Of a stretch of DNA of 39,659 nt, positions 23,357 through 30,356 are shown one piece after another. Source of the stretch: Rhizorhabdus histidinilytica (GTDB lineage: Bacteria; Pseudomonadota; Alphaproteobacteria; Sphingomonadales; Sphingomonadaceae); the NCBI RefSeq assembly GCF_900167915.1, contig NZ_FUYM01000021.1, positions 1 through 39,659 of the forward strand. Reading direction: 5' to 3'. A model generated the notes under the pieces. It saw only the letters and a list, made by a program, of their open reading frames with translations, searched no databases and was not told where the DNA came from. The stretch's first letter is position 1, and every line of letters begins with the position of its first letter. A program made the translations under genes and the position numbers.

Positions 23357-25608
23357 CGATGGCGGCGGACCGGCGCGACGGGGCGGACGACACCGAGCTG
23401 GAGGCGCTGCGCGAGGAGCTGCGCAAGCTGCGCAAGATCAACGCCGCGCTGATCGACCGGGTCGAGCGCTCGACCGACATGGCCGGCAACGCCTTCTCGA
23501 TGTTCGAGACGGCGATCTCGCTGGAGGCGATGGTACGCGACCGCACCTCGCAGCTGGAGGATGCGCTGGCGAAGCTGGCCCAGGCCAATGCCGACCTCGC
23601 CCGCGCCCATGGCCTGGCCGATGCGGCGCGGATGCGGCTTCGCGACGCAATCGATTCGATCAACGAGGGCTTCGTCCTGTTTGACGCCGAGGACCGGCTG
23701 GTGTTGTTCAACGAGGCGTATCTTGGATTCTGGCCCGCGCTGGCCGGGCAGATCCGCGAGGGGATGAGCTTCGACGAGATCGCCCGCCTCGCCGCCGAAC
23801 AGGAGCGGCCGGGCGGATCGCTGGTTGCGCCGGACCGCTGGGTATCGGATCGGCTCGCGCGGCACGGCATCGCCGACGGCGGCCATGTCCAGGCGCTGGC
23901 CGATGGCCGCTGGGTCCAGATCAACGAGCTGCGCACCAGCGAAGGCGGCATCGTCGGCATCTACACCGACATCACCGAAGCCAAGGCCGAGGACGCTCGC
24001 GAACGCGCGCGCGAGCTGGCGGAGCGCAACCTGGTGCTGCAGGCGACGCTCGACAACCTGTCCGAAGGCGTCTGCGTGTTCGACGATGCCGGCCAGCTCA
24101 GCGCGTGGAACGAGGCGCTGCAACGCATCCTGCGGCTGCCCGACGGCTGGACGCAGGCGATCGCCGATCACCAGGGGCTGGTCGACTGGTGCCGGACCCG
24201 GCTCGGCATGCGCGACAAGGGCTGCCTCGACTGGCGCGGGAACAGCGCAGGGGCAGGGCGCATCGAGCGGCTCTGCCCGGCGGGCGATCGCAGCTTCGAG
24301 GTGCGCAGCACCGCGATGGAGCGCGGCGGGCAGGTAATCGGCTTCACCGATGTCACCGATGTCCAGCGTGCCCAGGCCAGCCTGCGCGAGACCGCCGATA
24401 CCCTCGAACGCCGCGTGTCGGAGCGGACCGGCGAGCTGGTCGAGGTCAACCGCCGGCTGGAGGCCGAGGTCACCGAGCGCCGCGCCATCGAGGCGGCGCT
24501 GCTCGACGCCAAGACCGTGGCCGAGAAGGCCAACCTCTCCAAGACCCGCTTCCTCGCCGCCGCCAGCCACGACCTGCTCCAGCCCCTCAACGCGGCGCGG
24601 TTGTTCGTCGCGGCGCTCGGCGACCGGCGCCTGGCGCTGCCCACCCGCGCGCTGGTCAGCCAGACCTCGACCGCGCTCGATTCGGTCGAGGACCTGCTGG
24701 AGGCGCTGCTCGAGATCAGCCGGCTCGACGCCGGGGCGATCCAGCCCGAGATCAGCGACTTCCGGCTCGACCGGATGCTGCGCACCCTGCAGGTCGAATT
24801 CGCGCCGCTGGCGCAGTCGGCGGGGCTGGAACTGACCATCGACGCGCAGCCGATCTGGGTGCGATCCGACATCCGATTGCTGCGCCGCGTGCTGCAGAAC
24901 CTGCTGTCCAACGCGATCCGCTACACGCCGCAGGGATCGGTCGCGCTGCGTTGCCGCACCGGCGGCGACGGCGTCGAGATCGACGTGATCGACACCGGCC
25001 CCGGCATCGCCGCCGACAAGCAGCAATTGATCTTCGAGGAATTCCGCCGGCTCGACACGCGCCCGTCGGGCAAGGGCCTGGGTCTCGCCATCGTCCGCCG
25101 CGCGATCGACATGCTCGGCCATGCGATTCTGCTGCGATCGGCGCCGGGGGCGGGGGCCTGCTTCACCGTGAGCGTGCCGCGCGGCGTCGAGCGCTGCGAA
25201 TCCGAGGAGGCCGAGGCTGGCACCGCACGGGGGCGGTCGATGACCGGGCTGCGTATCCTGATCGTCGACAATGAGCGCAGCATCCAGACCGGGATGCGCA
25301 CCCTGCTCAGCGGCTGGGGCTGCACGGTGACGACGGCCGACGGCTTTGCCGAGGCGGTCGCCGCGATCGACCGCGACGCGCGGCCCGACATTGTCCTTGT
25401 CGACTATCACCTGAAGGACGGCGAGACCGGCGACGAGACGATCGCGCGGCTCCAGGCGCATCTCGGCGTCCCGCTCCGCGCGATCATGATCTCCGCCGAC
25501 CGCGGCGAGGAGCTCAAGGCCAAGATGGCCGTCCAGGCGATCCCACTGCTGAGCAAGCCGGTCAAGCCGGCGCAACTCCGGGCGCTGTTGCGGACGATGC
25601 TGGACTGA
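23353..25608 (+). CDS. Hybrid sensor histidine kinase (NahK/ErcS type), 751 aa
   Basis: This is a soluble hybrid kinase without membrane segments. An N-terminal coiled coil (about 10-95) leads into two PAS domains (about 95-210, INEGFVLFDAEDRLVLFNEAYL; about 225-340, LSEGVCVFDDAGQLSAWNEAL) and a second coiled coil. The HisKA domain has phospho-acceptor His406 (AAASHDLLQPLNAARLF). The HATPase domain has LQNLLSNAIRYTP, DTGPGI and GKGLGLAIVRR. A C-terminal receiver (about 630-750) has its phosphorylation site at Asp684 (VLVDYHL) and Lys in LLSKPVKP. This architecture matches NahK/ErcS' and ErcS, which act in the Pseudomonas ethanol-oxidation regulatory cascade. It is coupled to the FIST protein (ATGA) and followed by a GC hairpin, so it probably signals to the NarL-type regulator at 29585. 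Confidence 0.92.
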   Translation: MTMAADRRDGADDTELEALREELRKLRKINAALIDRVERSTDMAGNAFSMFETAISLEAMVRDRTSQLEDALAKLAQANADLARAHGLADAARMRLRDAIDSINEGFVLFDAEDRLVLFNEAYLGFWPALAGQIREGMSFDEIARLAAEQERPGGSLVAPDRWVSDRLARHGIADGGHVQALADGRWVQINELRTSEGGIVGIYTDITEAKAEDARERARELAERNLVLQATLDNLSEGVCVFDDAGQLSAWNEALQRILRLPDGWTQAIADHQGLVDWCRTRLGMRDKGCLDWRGNSAGAGRIERLCPAGDRSFEVRSTAMERGGQVIGFTDVTDVQRAQASLRETADTLERRVSERTGELVEVNRRLEAEVTERRAIEAALLDAKTVAEKANLSKTRFLAAASHDLLQPLNAARLFVAALGDRRLALPTRALVSQTSTALDSVEDLLEALLEISRLDAGAIQPEISDFRLDRMLRTLQVEFAPLAQSAGLELTIDAQPIWVRSDIRLLRRVLQNLLSNAIRYTPQGSVALRCRTGGDGVEIDVIDTGPGIAADKQQLIFEEFRRLDTRPSGKGLGLAIVRRAIDMLGHAILLRSAPGAGACFTVSVPRGVERCESEEAEAGTARGRSMTGLRILIVDNERSIQTGMRTLLSGWGCTVTTADGFAEAVAAIDRDARPDIVLVDYHLKDGETGDETIARLQAHLGVPLRAIMISADRGEELKAKMAVQAIPLLSKPVKPAQLRALLRTMLD

Positions 25609-25610
25609 TC

Positions 25611-25633
25611 TCGGGGAGCGGATTCGTCCCCGA
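25611..25633 (+). terminator. Hairpin after the hybrid kinase gene
   Basis: TCGGGGA (25611-25617) and TCCCCGA (25627-25633) pair perfectly around a 9-base loop, starting three bases after the kinase stop. No T tract follows, so it is a likely but not classical terminator. Confidence 0.5.
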
Positions 25634-25667
25634 TCGCGCATGGGCGTGCCCCGATGCCCGATCCCTT

Positions 25668-25714
25668 GGCCGGAAATCCTCATATTGCGGCGAATTCGCC
25701 ACTGGTTTCCGGCC
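25668..25714. promoter_or_regulatory. Nested palindromes upstream of the 25738 operon
   Basis: GGCCGGAAA (25668-25676) and TTTCCGGCC (25706-25714) are perfect 9-bp arms enclosing a perfect 12-bp palindrome, GGCGAATTCGCC (25689-25700). The whole element ends 23 bases before the first gene of the operon. It could be the operator of that operon; the GlxA-type regulator encoded in it is an obvious candidate binder. Confidence 0.5.
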
Positions 25715-25737
25715 GGCGCCGCGATAATCTCCCCGCC

Positions 25738-26616
25738 ATGCGCTTGGGCTTCGCCGGACTGGGACTGATGGGGACGCCGATGGCGGCCAATCTCTGCCGG
25801 TCGGGCGTGCGACTGACCGTCTATAACCGCTCTCCCGAGAAAGCGGCTCCGCTCGTGGCGCTGGGCGCCGAACGCGCGCCGACCCCCGCGCATCTGTTCG
25901 CCGCTTCGGACGCGGTGATATTGATGCTGGCCGACGACGCGGCGGTCGACGCCGTCCTCGATCGCGGCGGGCCCGACTTCGCCGGCCATGTGCGCGGGCG
26001 CCTGATCATCAACATGGGCACCCATGCGCCCGACTGGTCGCGGCAATTGGCGCGCGACGTCACGGATGCCGGCGGCGTCTTCGTCGAAGCGCCGGTTTCC
26101 GGATCGCGCGGGCCGGCGGAGACGGGCGATCTCGTCGCCATGCTGGCCGGCCCGGCCGAGGCGGTAGCGAAGGCGAAACCCGTCCTGGTGCCGATGTGCC
26201 GCGATCTGCTCGCGGTCGGGGAGGTCCCCTCGGCGATGGCGCTCAAGATGGCGGTCAACCTCTATCTGGTCGGATCGGTCGCTGTGCTTTCCGAAGCGGC
26301 GCATTTCGCGGCCCGGTCCGGGGTGGAACTGGCGCATCTCGCCGCGGTGATCGGGGAAGGTCCGCTCGGCAGCGGCGTCGCCAGGGCCAAGCTGGCCAAG
26401 ATGATCGGCCGCGACTTCACGCCGCAGGCGGCGATCCGTGACGTCGTGAAGAATGTCCGGCTCATAGGAGAGAGCGCAGCGGCTGCGGGGGCCGATGCCC
26501 CGCTGCTCGCCGTCAGCCGTGGACGCTTCGAGCTGGCATCGGCCATGGGGAGCGACGAACTCGACATGGCCGCCGTGCTGACCACCTATGAACGACGCGG
26601 CGTACCGCTCCGATGA
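25738..26616 (+). CDS. 3-hydroxyisobutyrate dehydrogenase-family NAD(P)-dependent oxidoreductase, 292 aa
   Basis: This is a beta-hydroxyacid dehydrogenase of the 6-phosphogluconate dehydrogenase superfamily. The Rossmann motif GFAGLGLMGTPMAANL opens the protein, the family substrate loop appears as VEAPVSGSRGPAETGDLVAMLAG, and the catalytic Lys170 sits in MALKMAVNLYL. The C-terminal all-helical domain (about 165-292) is complete. Members reduce or oxidise 3-hydroxy acids such as 3-hydroxyisobutyrate, tartronate semialdehyde or short imines. I start it at the ATG at 25738, where the conserved strand begins; an open frame upstream to 25654 runs through the nested palindromes. No Shine-Dalgarno sequence is evident, and the transcript may be leaderless. 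Its stop overlaps the cupin start (ATGA). Confidence 0.88.
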   Translation: MRLGFAGLGLMGTPMAANLCRSGVRLTVYNRSPEKAAPLVALGAERAPTPAHLFAASDAVILMLADDAAVDAVLDRGGPDFAGHVRGRLIINMGTHAPDWSRQLARDVTDAGGVFVEAPVSGSRGPAETGDLVAMLAGPAEAVAKAKPVLVPMCRDLLAVGEVPSAMALKMAVNLYLVGSVAVLSEAAHFAARSGVELAHLAAVIGEGPLGSGVARAKLAKMIGRDFTPQAAIRDVVKNVRLIGESAAAAGADAPLLAVSRGRFELASAMGSDELDMAAVLTTYERRGVPLR

Positions 26617-27083
26617 AGCCTCCGCGCCATCCCGCGCTCGTCGCCGCCGATGTGCCGGCGCGGACGGGCAGCAACTATCCGCCCGAATTCGCGATCCGCG
26701 TCGCCGGCCGGCGCAAGCAGCCGCTCGGCGATGCATTCGGGCTCACCAATCTCGGCGTCAACCGGACGACGCTGCCGCCCGGTTGCCAGTCCGCGTTGCG
26801 CCATCGCCACCACGTGCAGGACGAGTTCGTCTATGTGCTGTCGGGCCAGCTCTTCCTCGTCAGCGACGAGGGGGAAACGCTCCTGCACGCGGGCATGTGC
26901 GCCGGCTTTCCCCATGGCGGGAGCGCCCACCACCTCGTCAATCGATCGGACACCGACGCCGTCTATCTTGAGATCGGCGATCGCTTCCCCGGCGACGGGG
27001 CCGACTATCCAGACGACGATCTCAAGGCCGAGCAGAGCGAAAAGGGGTGGCGCTTCACCCGGAAGAACGGGGAGCCCTTCTGA
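26613..27083 (+). CDS. Single-domain cupin protein, 156 aa
   Basis: This small beta-barrel protein has cupin motif 1 as RHRHHVQDEFVYVLSGQLFLVSDEG (candidate metal ligands His64, His66 and Glu71) and motif 2 as GMCAGFPHGGSAHHLVNRSDTDAVYLEIGDR (His at the HHLVN position). The C-terminal tail, DDLKAEQSEKGWRFTRKNGEPF, resembles cupins encoded beside dehydrogenases in sugar-acid or amino-acid related clusters. The metal-binding set is intact, so an enzymatic role is possible, but the reaction is unknown. It overlaps the dehydrogenase upstream (ATGA) and is separated by three bases from the regulator downstream. Confidence 0.85.
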   Translation: MKPPRHPALVAADVPARTGSNYPPEFAIRVAGRRKQPLGDAFGLTNLGVNRTTLPPGCQSALRHRHHVQDEFVYVLSGQLFLVSDEGETLLHAGMCAGFPHGGSAHHLVNRSDTDAVYLEIGDRFPGDGADYPDDDLKAEQSEKGWRFTRKNGEPF

Positions 27084-27086
27084 ATC

Positions 27087-28091
27087 ATGCTGGCAACCAC
27101 GATCCTCGCGCTCGAAACCGCCCTGGCGTCGAGCGTCACCATCACCATCGACGTGCTCGCCATGGCAAACCATGTCTGCCGGGCGGAAGGACGTCCGCCG
27201 GCGTTCGACGTCCGACTGACCGGTCCCGGCGCGCATCTCTTCCGGCCGTTCCTCGCCTTTCCCGAGGCACGGCATGAAGCGGCGGAGCTGTTCGTCATCC
27301 CCGCCCAGGGCTTCTCCAAGGCCGACGACTATGTCGAGCGGCTCGCCCGACCGGACGTGGTCGCGGCGCAGGGCATCGTCGCGGAGGCGATCGAGGGCGG
27401 TGCGCAGGTTGCGAGCTCCTGCACGGGAACCTTGCTGCTGGCGGGAACCGGCGCGCTCGACAACCGGCGTGCGACCACCGCCTGGTGGCTGGCGCCCACG
27501 GTCCAGGAGCTGTTCCCGGCTGTCCTGCTCGACACCACCGAGCTGGTGACCACCGACGGGCCGTTCACGACGGCGGGCGCCGCGATGGCGCAGATGGACC
27601 TGATGGTCGGCCTGGTCGCGCGCCATGCGGGTGCGGAGATCGCCGAAGGCTGCGCGCGGCGGATGCTGCTCGACGAACGGCGTTCGCAGATTCCCTATAT
27701 GGCGGTCGGCCTGCTCGCCGCCTCCAGCGAAAGCGTCGAACGCGCCGTTGCCTGGGCAAGGCCGCGCCTGGGTCAAGGTATCGGGGTAAGCGATATCGCG
27801 GCGGCGACCGCGCAGTCGCCCCGCACCTTCTCGCGCAGGGTCACCGAGGCGACCGGGCTGTCGCCGATCCAGTTCCTCCAGCAGCTCCGGGTGGAAGAGG
27901 CGGTCAAGCTGATCGAGACGACGGCCCTGCCGTTCGAGGAGATCGCCTGCCGCGTCGGCTATGCCGATCCGTCGACCTTGCGGGGCCTGATCCGTCGCGG
28001 CGGCGGCCTGGGCCCGCGCGAATTGCGGGCCCGCGCGCGATCGAGGCGGGCCAGGGAACGGCTTCCGCTGACCAGGGGAATCGCGTCATGA
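27087..28091 (+). CDS. GlxA-type transcriptional regulator (DJ-1/PfpI plus AraC HTH), 334 aa
   Basis: The N-terminal half (about 1-200) is a DJ-1/PfpI-like domain with the nucleophile-elbow sequence SSCTGTLLLA (Cys112) and the TTAWWLAP segment found in GlxA-type regulators. The C-terminal AraC domain (about 225-310) has two helix-turn-helix units: VSDIAAATAQSPRTFSRRVTEATGLSPIQFLQQLRVEEA and ALPFEEIACRVGYADPSTLRGLIRR in broken blocks. Such regulators sense small nitrogenous or carboxylic metabolites and activate adjacent operons. It is encoded in the middle of the operon it probably controls, coupled to both neighbours. The nested palindromes at 25668-25714 are a candidate binding site. Confidence 0.9.
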   Translation: MLATTILALETALASSVTITIDVLAMANHVCRAEGRPPAFDVRLTGPGAHLFRPFLAFPEARHEAAELFVIPAQGFSKADDYVERLARPDVVAAQGIVAEAIEGGAQVASSCTGTLLLAGTGALDNRRATTAWWLAPTVQELFPAVLLDTTELVTTDGPFTTAGAAMAQMDLMVGLVARHAGAEIAEGCARRMLLDERRSQIPYMAVGLLAASSESVERAVAWARPRLGQGIGVSDIAAATAQSPRTFSRRVTEATGLSPIQFLQQLRVEEAVKLIETTALPFEEIACRVGYADPSTLRGLIRRGGGLGPRELRARARSRRARERLPLTRGIAS

Positions 28092-28480
28092 CGATATCGA
28101 GCGCAACCGCATTCGCCGCCGATTGGGTCGCGGCGTTCAACGCCCATGACCTGTCGCGGGTGCTGTCCCATTATGCGGACGATATCGAGCTCGTCTCGCC
28201 CATCTATCTCGACTTTACCGGCGGGGCGACCGACATGCTGTCCGGCAAGGAGGCGCTTCGCGGCTATTTCGGCGCGGCGCTCGATCGCTATCCCGATCTG
28301 CGCTTCACCCTGCTGGAGATCGCGGAGGGTACGCGCGGGCTGTGCCTGCGCTACCACAGCAACATCGGCGATCGCATCGCCATGGAATGCATCGAGCGCG
28401 ATTCCGCCGGCCGGGCACGCCGGGCGATTTGCCATTATGTCGACCATCGGGCTCAGGGAAGGGAGGACCATGGCAGTTGA
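28088..28480 (+). CDS. SnoaL-like / NTF2-fold protein, 130 aa
   Basis: This small alpha+beta barrel protein shows FAADWVAAFNAHDLSRVLSHYADDIELVSP, the classic opening of the SnoaL/NTF2-like fold, then the loop GKEALRGYFGAALDRYPDLRF and the sheet GLCLRYHSNIGDRIAMECIERD. Members are cyclases, isomerases, hydrolases or binding proteins, so fold does not give function. The start at 28088 overlaps the regulator stop (ATGA), and the end overlaps the next gene by eleven bases. The longer open frame upstream in this phase is a shadow of the regulator gene. Confidence 0.82.
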   Translation: MTISSATAFAADWVAAFNAHDLSRVLSHYADDIELVSPIYLDFTGGATDMLSGKEALRGYFGAALDRYPDLRFTLLEIAEGTRGLCLRYHSNIGDRIAMECIERDSAGRARRAICHYVDHRAQGREDHGS

Positions 28481-29588
28481 CGACGGGGTTGGCGGGACCG
28501 CTTCTCGTGGCGGTCGAGGGGCGGGATGGCTGCGCCGGGCCATGCTGGGCTGTGCGGCCTTCATCGCCCTGGCGCCGGCGGGTGCGGCCGAACCGGGAGG
28601 CAAGGGCGCGCAGGTTCCGTCCGAGACGCTCGTCGAGTTCGCGCGTCCCCATCAACTCGTCGACATCGGCGGGCGGAAGCTGAACCTGTTCTGCATGGGG
28701 GCGGGGCCCCGGACCGTGCTGTTCGACGCCGGCGGGAGCGACTGGTCGGTGATCTGGGCGCTGGTGCTACCCGAGGTTGCGAAGCATGCTCGGGCCTGCG
28801 CCTATGACCGCGCCGGACTGGGTTACAGCGATCCCGCCGCCGGACCGCGATCGCCGATCGCCATCGTCGAGGATCTTCACGCCTTGATCCGGGCTGCCGG
28901 GATCGAGACGCCGCTGGTGCTGGTCGGCCACTCGCTCGGCGGCTTCCACACCAAGCTCTATACGCGGCTGTATCCGGAGGACGTGGCGGGGCTCGTCCTG
29001 ATCGACCCGGCCGAGGAGCGCTCGTCCGAGCGTGTCCGCGCGTTGCTGCTGAAGCGCTATGGCGCTTCGCTGACTGCGCGGCTGGAGCTGCGCGACAATG
29101 ACGGGCTCGGCCTGTTGCTGGCCCGCTTCGAGCGATGCGTCGCAGCGGCGAAGGACGGCGATCTCGATCCGCAGTCGCCGCTCTACAGGCGATGTTCCGA
29201 CCCGGTCCGGCCGGCGCTGGGGCCGGCGATCGCGGCCGAGCGGGCGCGCATCCAGGTGACGCGGAGCTATCAAGAGACCCAGGGCTCCGAGGTGATCAAC
29301 AGCGTCTATGGCAAGGCGGCGGGCGACCCGATCTATGCCGCGCTGTTCCGTCCCGGGGTGTTCGGCAACAAGCCGCTGATCGTGCTTACCCACGGCCGGT
29401 TCGACGCTGACGATCCCTTCGATGTCGCCGATTTCCAGTCGGGGCTGTGGTTGCACGAACAGACGGCGGGCCTGTCGCGCCGCGGACGGCATCGCGTGGT
29501 TCCGGACACCAGCCACAATATCGAGATCGACGACCCTGCGGCCGTCATCGATGCGGTCGTGGAGGTGCTGGGCTCCTCGTCCCGCTAG
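28470..29588 (+). CDS. Exported alpha/beta hydrolase, 372 aa
   Basis: After a basic start, the hydrophobic segment AMLGCAAFIALAPAGAA (about 24-40) looks like a signal peptide, so the enzyme is probably periplasmic. The alpha/beta-hydrolase core follows: strand RTVLFDAGGSDWSVIW (oxyanion region), the nucleophile Ser155 in VGHSLGGFHTKLYTRLYPEDVAGLVLIDPAE read in blocks, and the catalytic His349 in PDTSHNIEIDDP. It should cleave an ester, lactone or similar bond. The start has GGGAGG upstream and lies inside the end of the SnoaL-like gene. The TAG stop overlaps the stop of the convergent response-regulator gene in the palindrome CTAG. It is the last gene of the GlxA operon. Confidence 0.87.
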   Translation: MAVDDGVGGTASRGGRGAGWLRRAMLGCAAFIALAPAGAAEPGGKGAQVPSETLVEFARPHQLVDIGGRKLNLFCMGAGPRTVLFDAGGSDWSVIWALVLPEVAKHARACAYDRAGLGYSDPAAGPRSPIAIVEDLHALIRAAGIETPLVLVGHSLGGFHTKLYTRLYPEDVAGLVLIDPAEERSSERVRALLLKRYGASLTARLELRDNDGLGLLLARFERCVAAAKDGDLDPQSPLYRRCSDPVRPALGPAIAAERARIQVTRSYQETQGSEVINSVYGKAAGDPIYAALFRPGVFGNKPLIVLTHGRFDADDPFDVADFQSGLWLHEQTAGLSRRGRHRVVPDTSHNIEIDDPAAVIDAVVEVLGSSSR

Positions 29589-30259
29589 AATTCCTCGCCG
29601 GTGAAATGCACCCGGTTGGCCTTGATCACGGCCTGCGTCCGGCTGAACACGCCCATCTTCTGGAGGATGGCGGAGACATGGGCCTTCACGGTCGTCATCG
29701 ATACGCCCAGGTCGTGGGCGATCTGCTTGTTGAGGCGGCCGTTGACGAGCTGGACGAGGACGGTCTTCTGCTGCGGGGTCAGGCTCTCTATCCGCTGCAA
29801 TATGTCGGCTTCCTCCGAGGCTATCTCGGCCGGCTCGCCGATCGCGGCGGGGAGGTAGATCTCGCCCGAGACGATGCGGTGGAGCGCGTCGACGATCAGG
29901 CTGCGTTTCATCGACTTGGGGATGAAACCAGCGGCACCAGCGCCGAGCGCCTCCTGGATGATCGCGCGATCGAAGGCGCCCGAGACCATCACGACAGGCA
30001 GGATCGGATAACGCGACCGCAACAGGCGCAGGCCGTCGAGCCGCTTGACGTCAGGGATGTTGAGATCGAGCAGGATGAGGTCGAAATTGCTCTGCTTCTC
30101 CAGCGTGGCGAGCGCCTCGTCCATCGACGCGGCCTCGAAGATCTCGCACCCGTCGAAGGTCACCGCGATGACGCTCCGCAGGCCGTCGCGGACCAGCGGA
30201 TGATCGTCGATGATCAATATGCGTTCCATCGTCGCGTCGGCGACCATGTCGTCCTGCAT
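29585..30259 (-). CDS. NarL/LuxR-family response regulator, 224 aa
   Basis: The N-terminal receiver (about 12-125) has the acidic pair Asp18-Asp19 (LIIDDHPLVRDGL), the phosphorylation site Asp65 (LILLDLNIPD), and Lys in GFIPKSM. The C-terminal LuxR HTH (about 160-220) reads LTPQQKTVLVQLVNGRLNKQIAHDLGVSMTTVKAHVSAILQKMGV in blocks. Regulators of this type (ErbR/AgmR, EraR) control the PQQ ethanol-dehydrogenase genes in Pseudomonas. It lies downstream of the PQQ dehydrogenase on the same strand, after a large stem structure. I use the second ATG (30259), seven bases after GGGG; 30262 is also possible. It is the obvious candidate to bind the 16-bp element found upstream of five transcription units here. 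Confidence 0.9.
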   Translation of the reverse strand: MQDDMVADATMERILIIDDHPLVRDGLRSVIAVTFDGCEIFEAASMDEALATLEKQSNFDLILLDLNIPDVKRLDGLRLLRSRYPILPVVMVSGAFDRAIIQEALGAGAAGFIPKSMKRSLIVDALHRIVSGEIYLPAAIGEPAEIASEEADILQRIESLTPQQKTVLVQLVNGRLNKQIAHDLGVSMTTVKAHVSAILQKMGVFSRTQAVIKANRVHFTGEEF

Positions 30260-30276
30260 CATGTTACCCCGCAACG

Positions 30277-30344
30277 GATGATCCGACATTATCGGGGGCA
30301 CGGCAAGCCGCGCCTGTGGTCCGCCGCGCCCCCAATGGATCATC
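30277..30344 (-). repeat. Two-part long stem structure between PQQ dehydrogenase and the response regulator
   Basis: Outer arms GATGATCC (30277-30284) and GGATCATC (30337-30344) pair perfectly. Inside them, GGGGGCACGGC (30294-30304) and GCCGCGCCCCC (30323-30333) pair over 11 bases, with one mismatch in DNA that is a G-U pair in the minus-strand RNA. In the minus-strand transcript this gives a long interrupted hairpin between the dehydrogenase stop and the regulator's ribosome-binding site. No T tract follows, so partial termination or mRNA stabilisation is likelier than complete termination. Confidence 0.6.
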
Positions 30345-30356
30345 GCTCCGTGCTCC

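Noticed and set aside
23305-26736. 1143-codon minus-strand frame opposite the hybrid kinase
   Set aside because: It covers a well-supported kinase and dehydrogenase gene and reads as low-complexity Arg/Gln/Ala-rich sequence, so it is a shadow.
30329-30338. CCCCCAATGG upstream of the response regulator as a sixth regulon element
   Set aside because: Only the CCAAT core matches, the orientation is opposite to the gene, and the bases are already part of the long stem structure.
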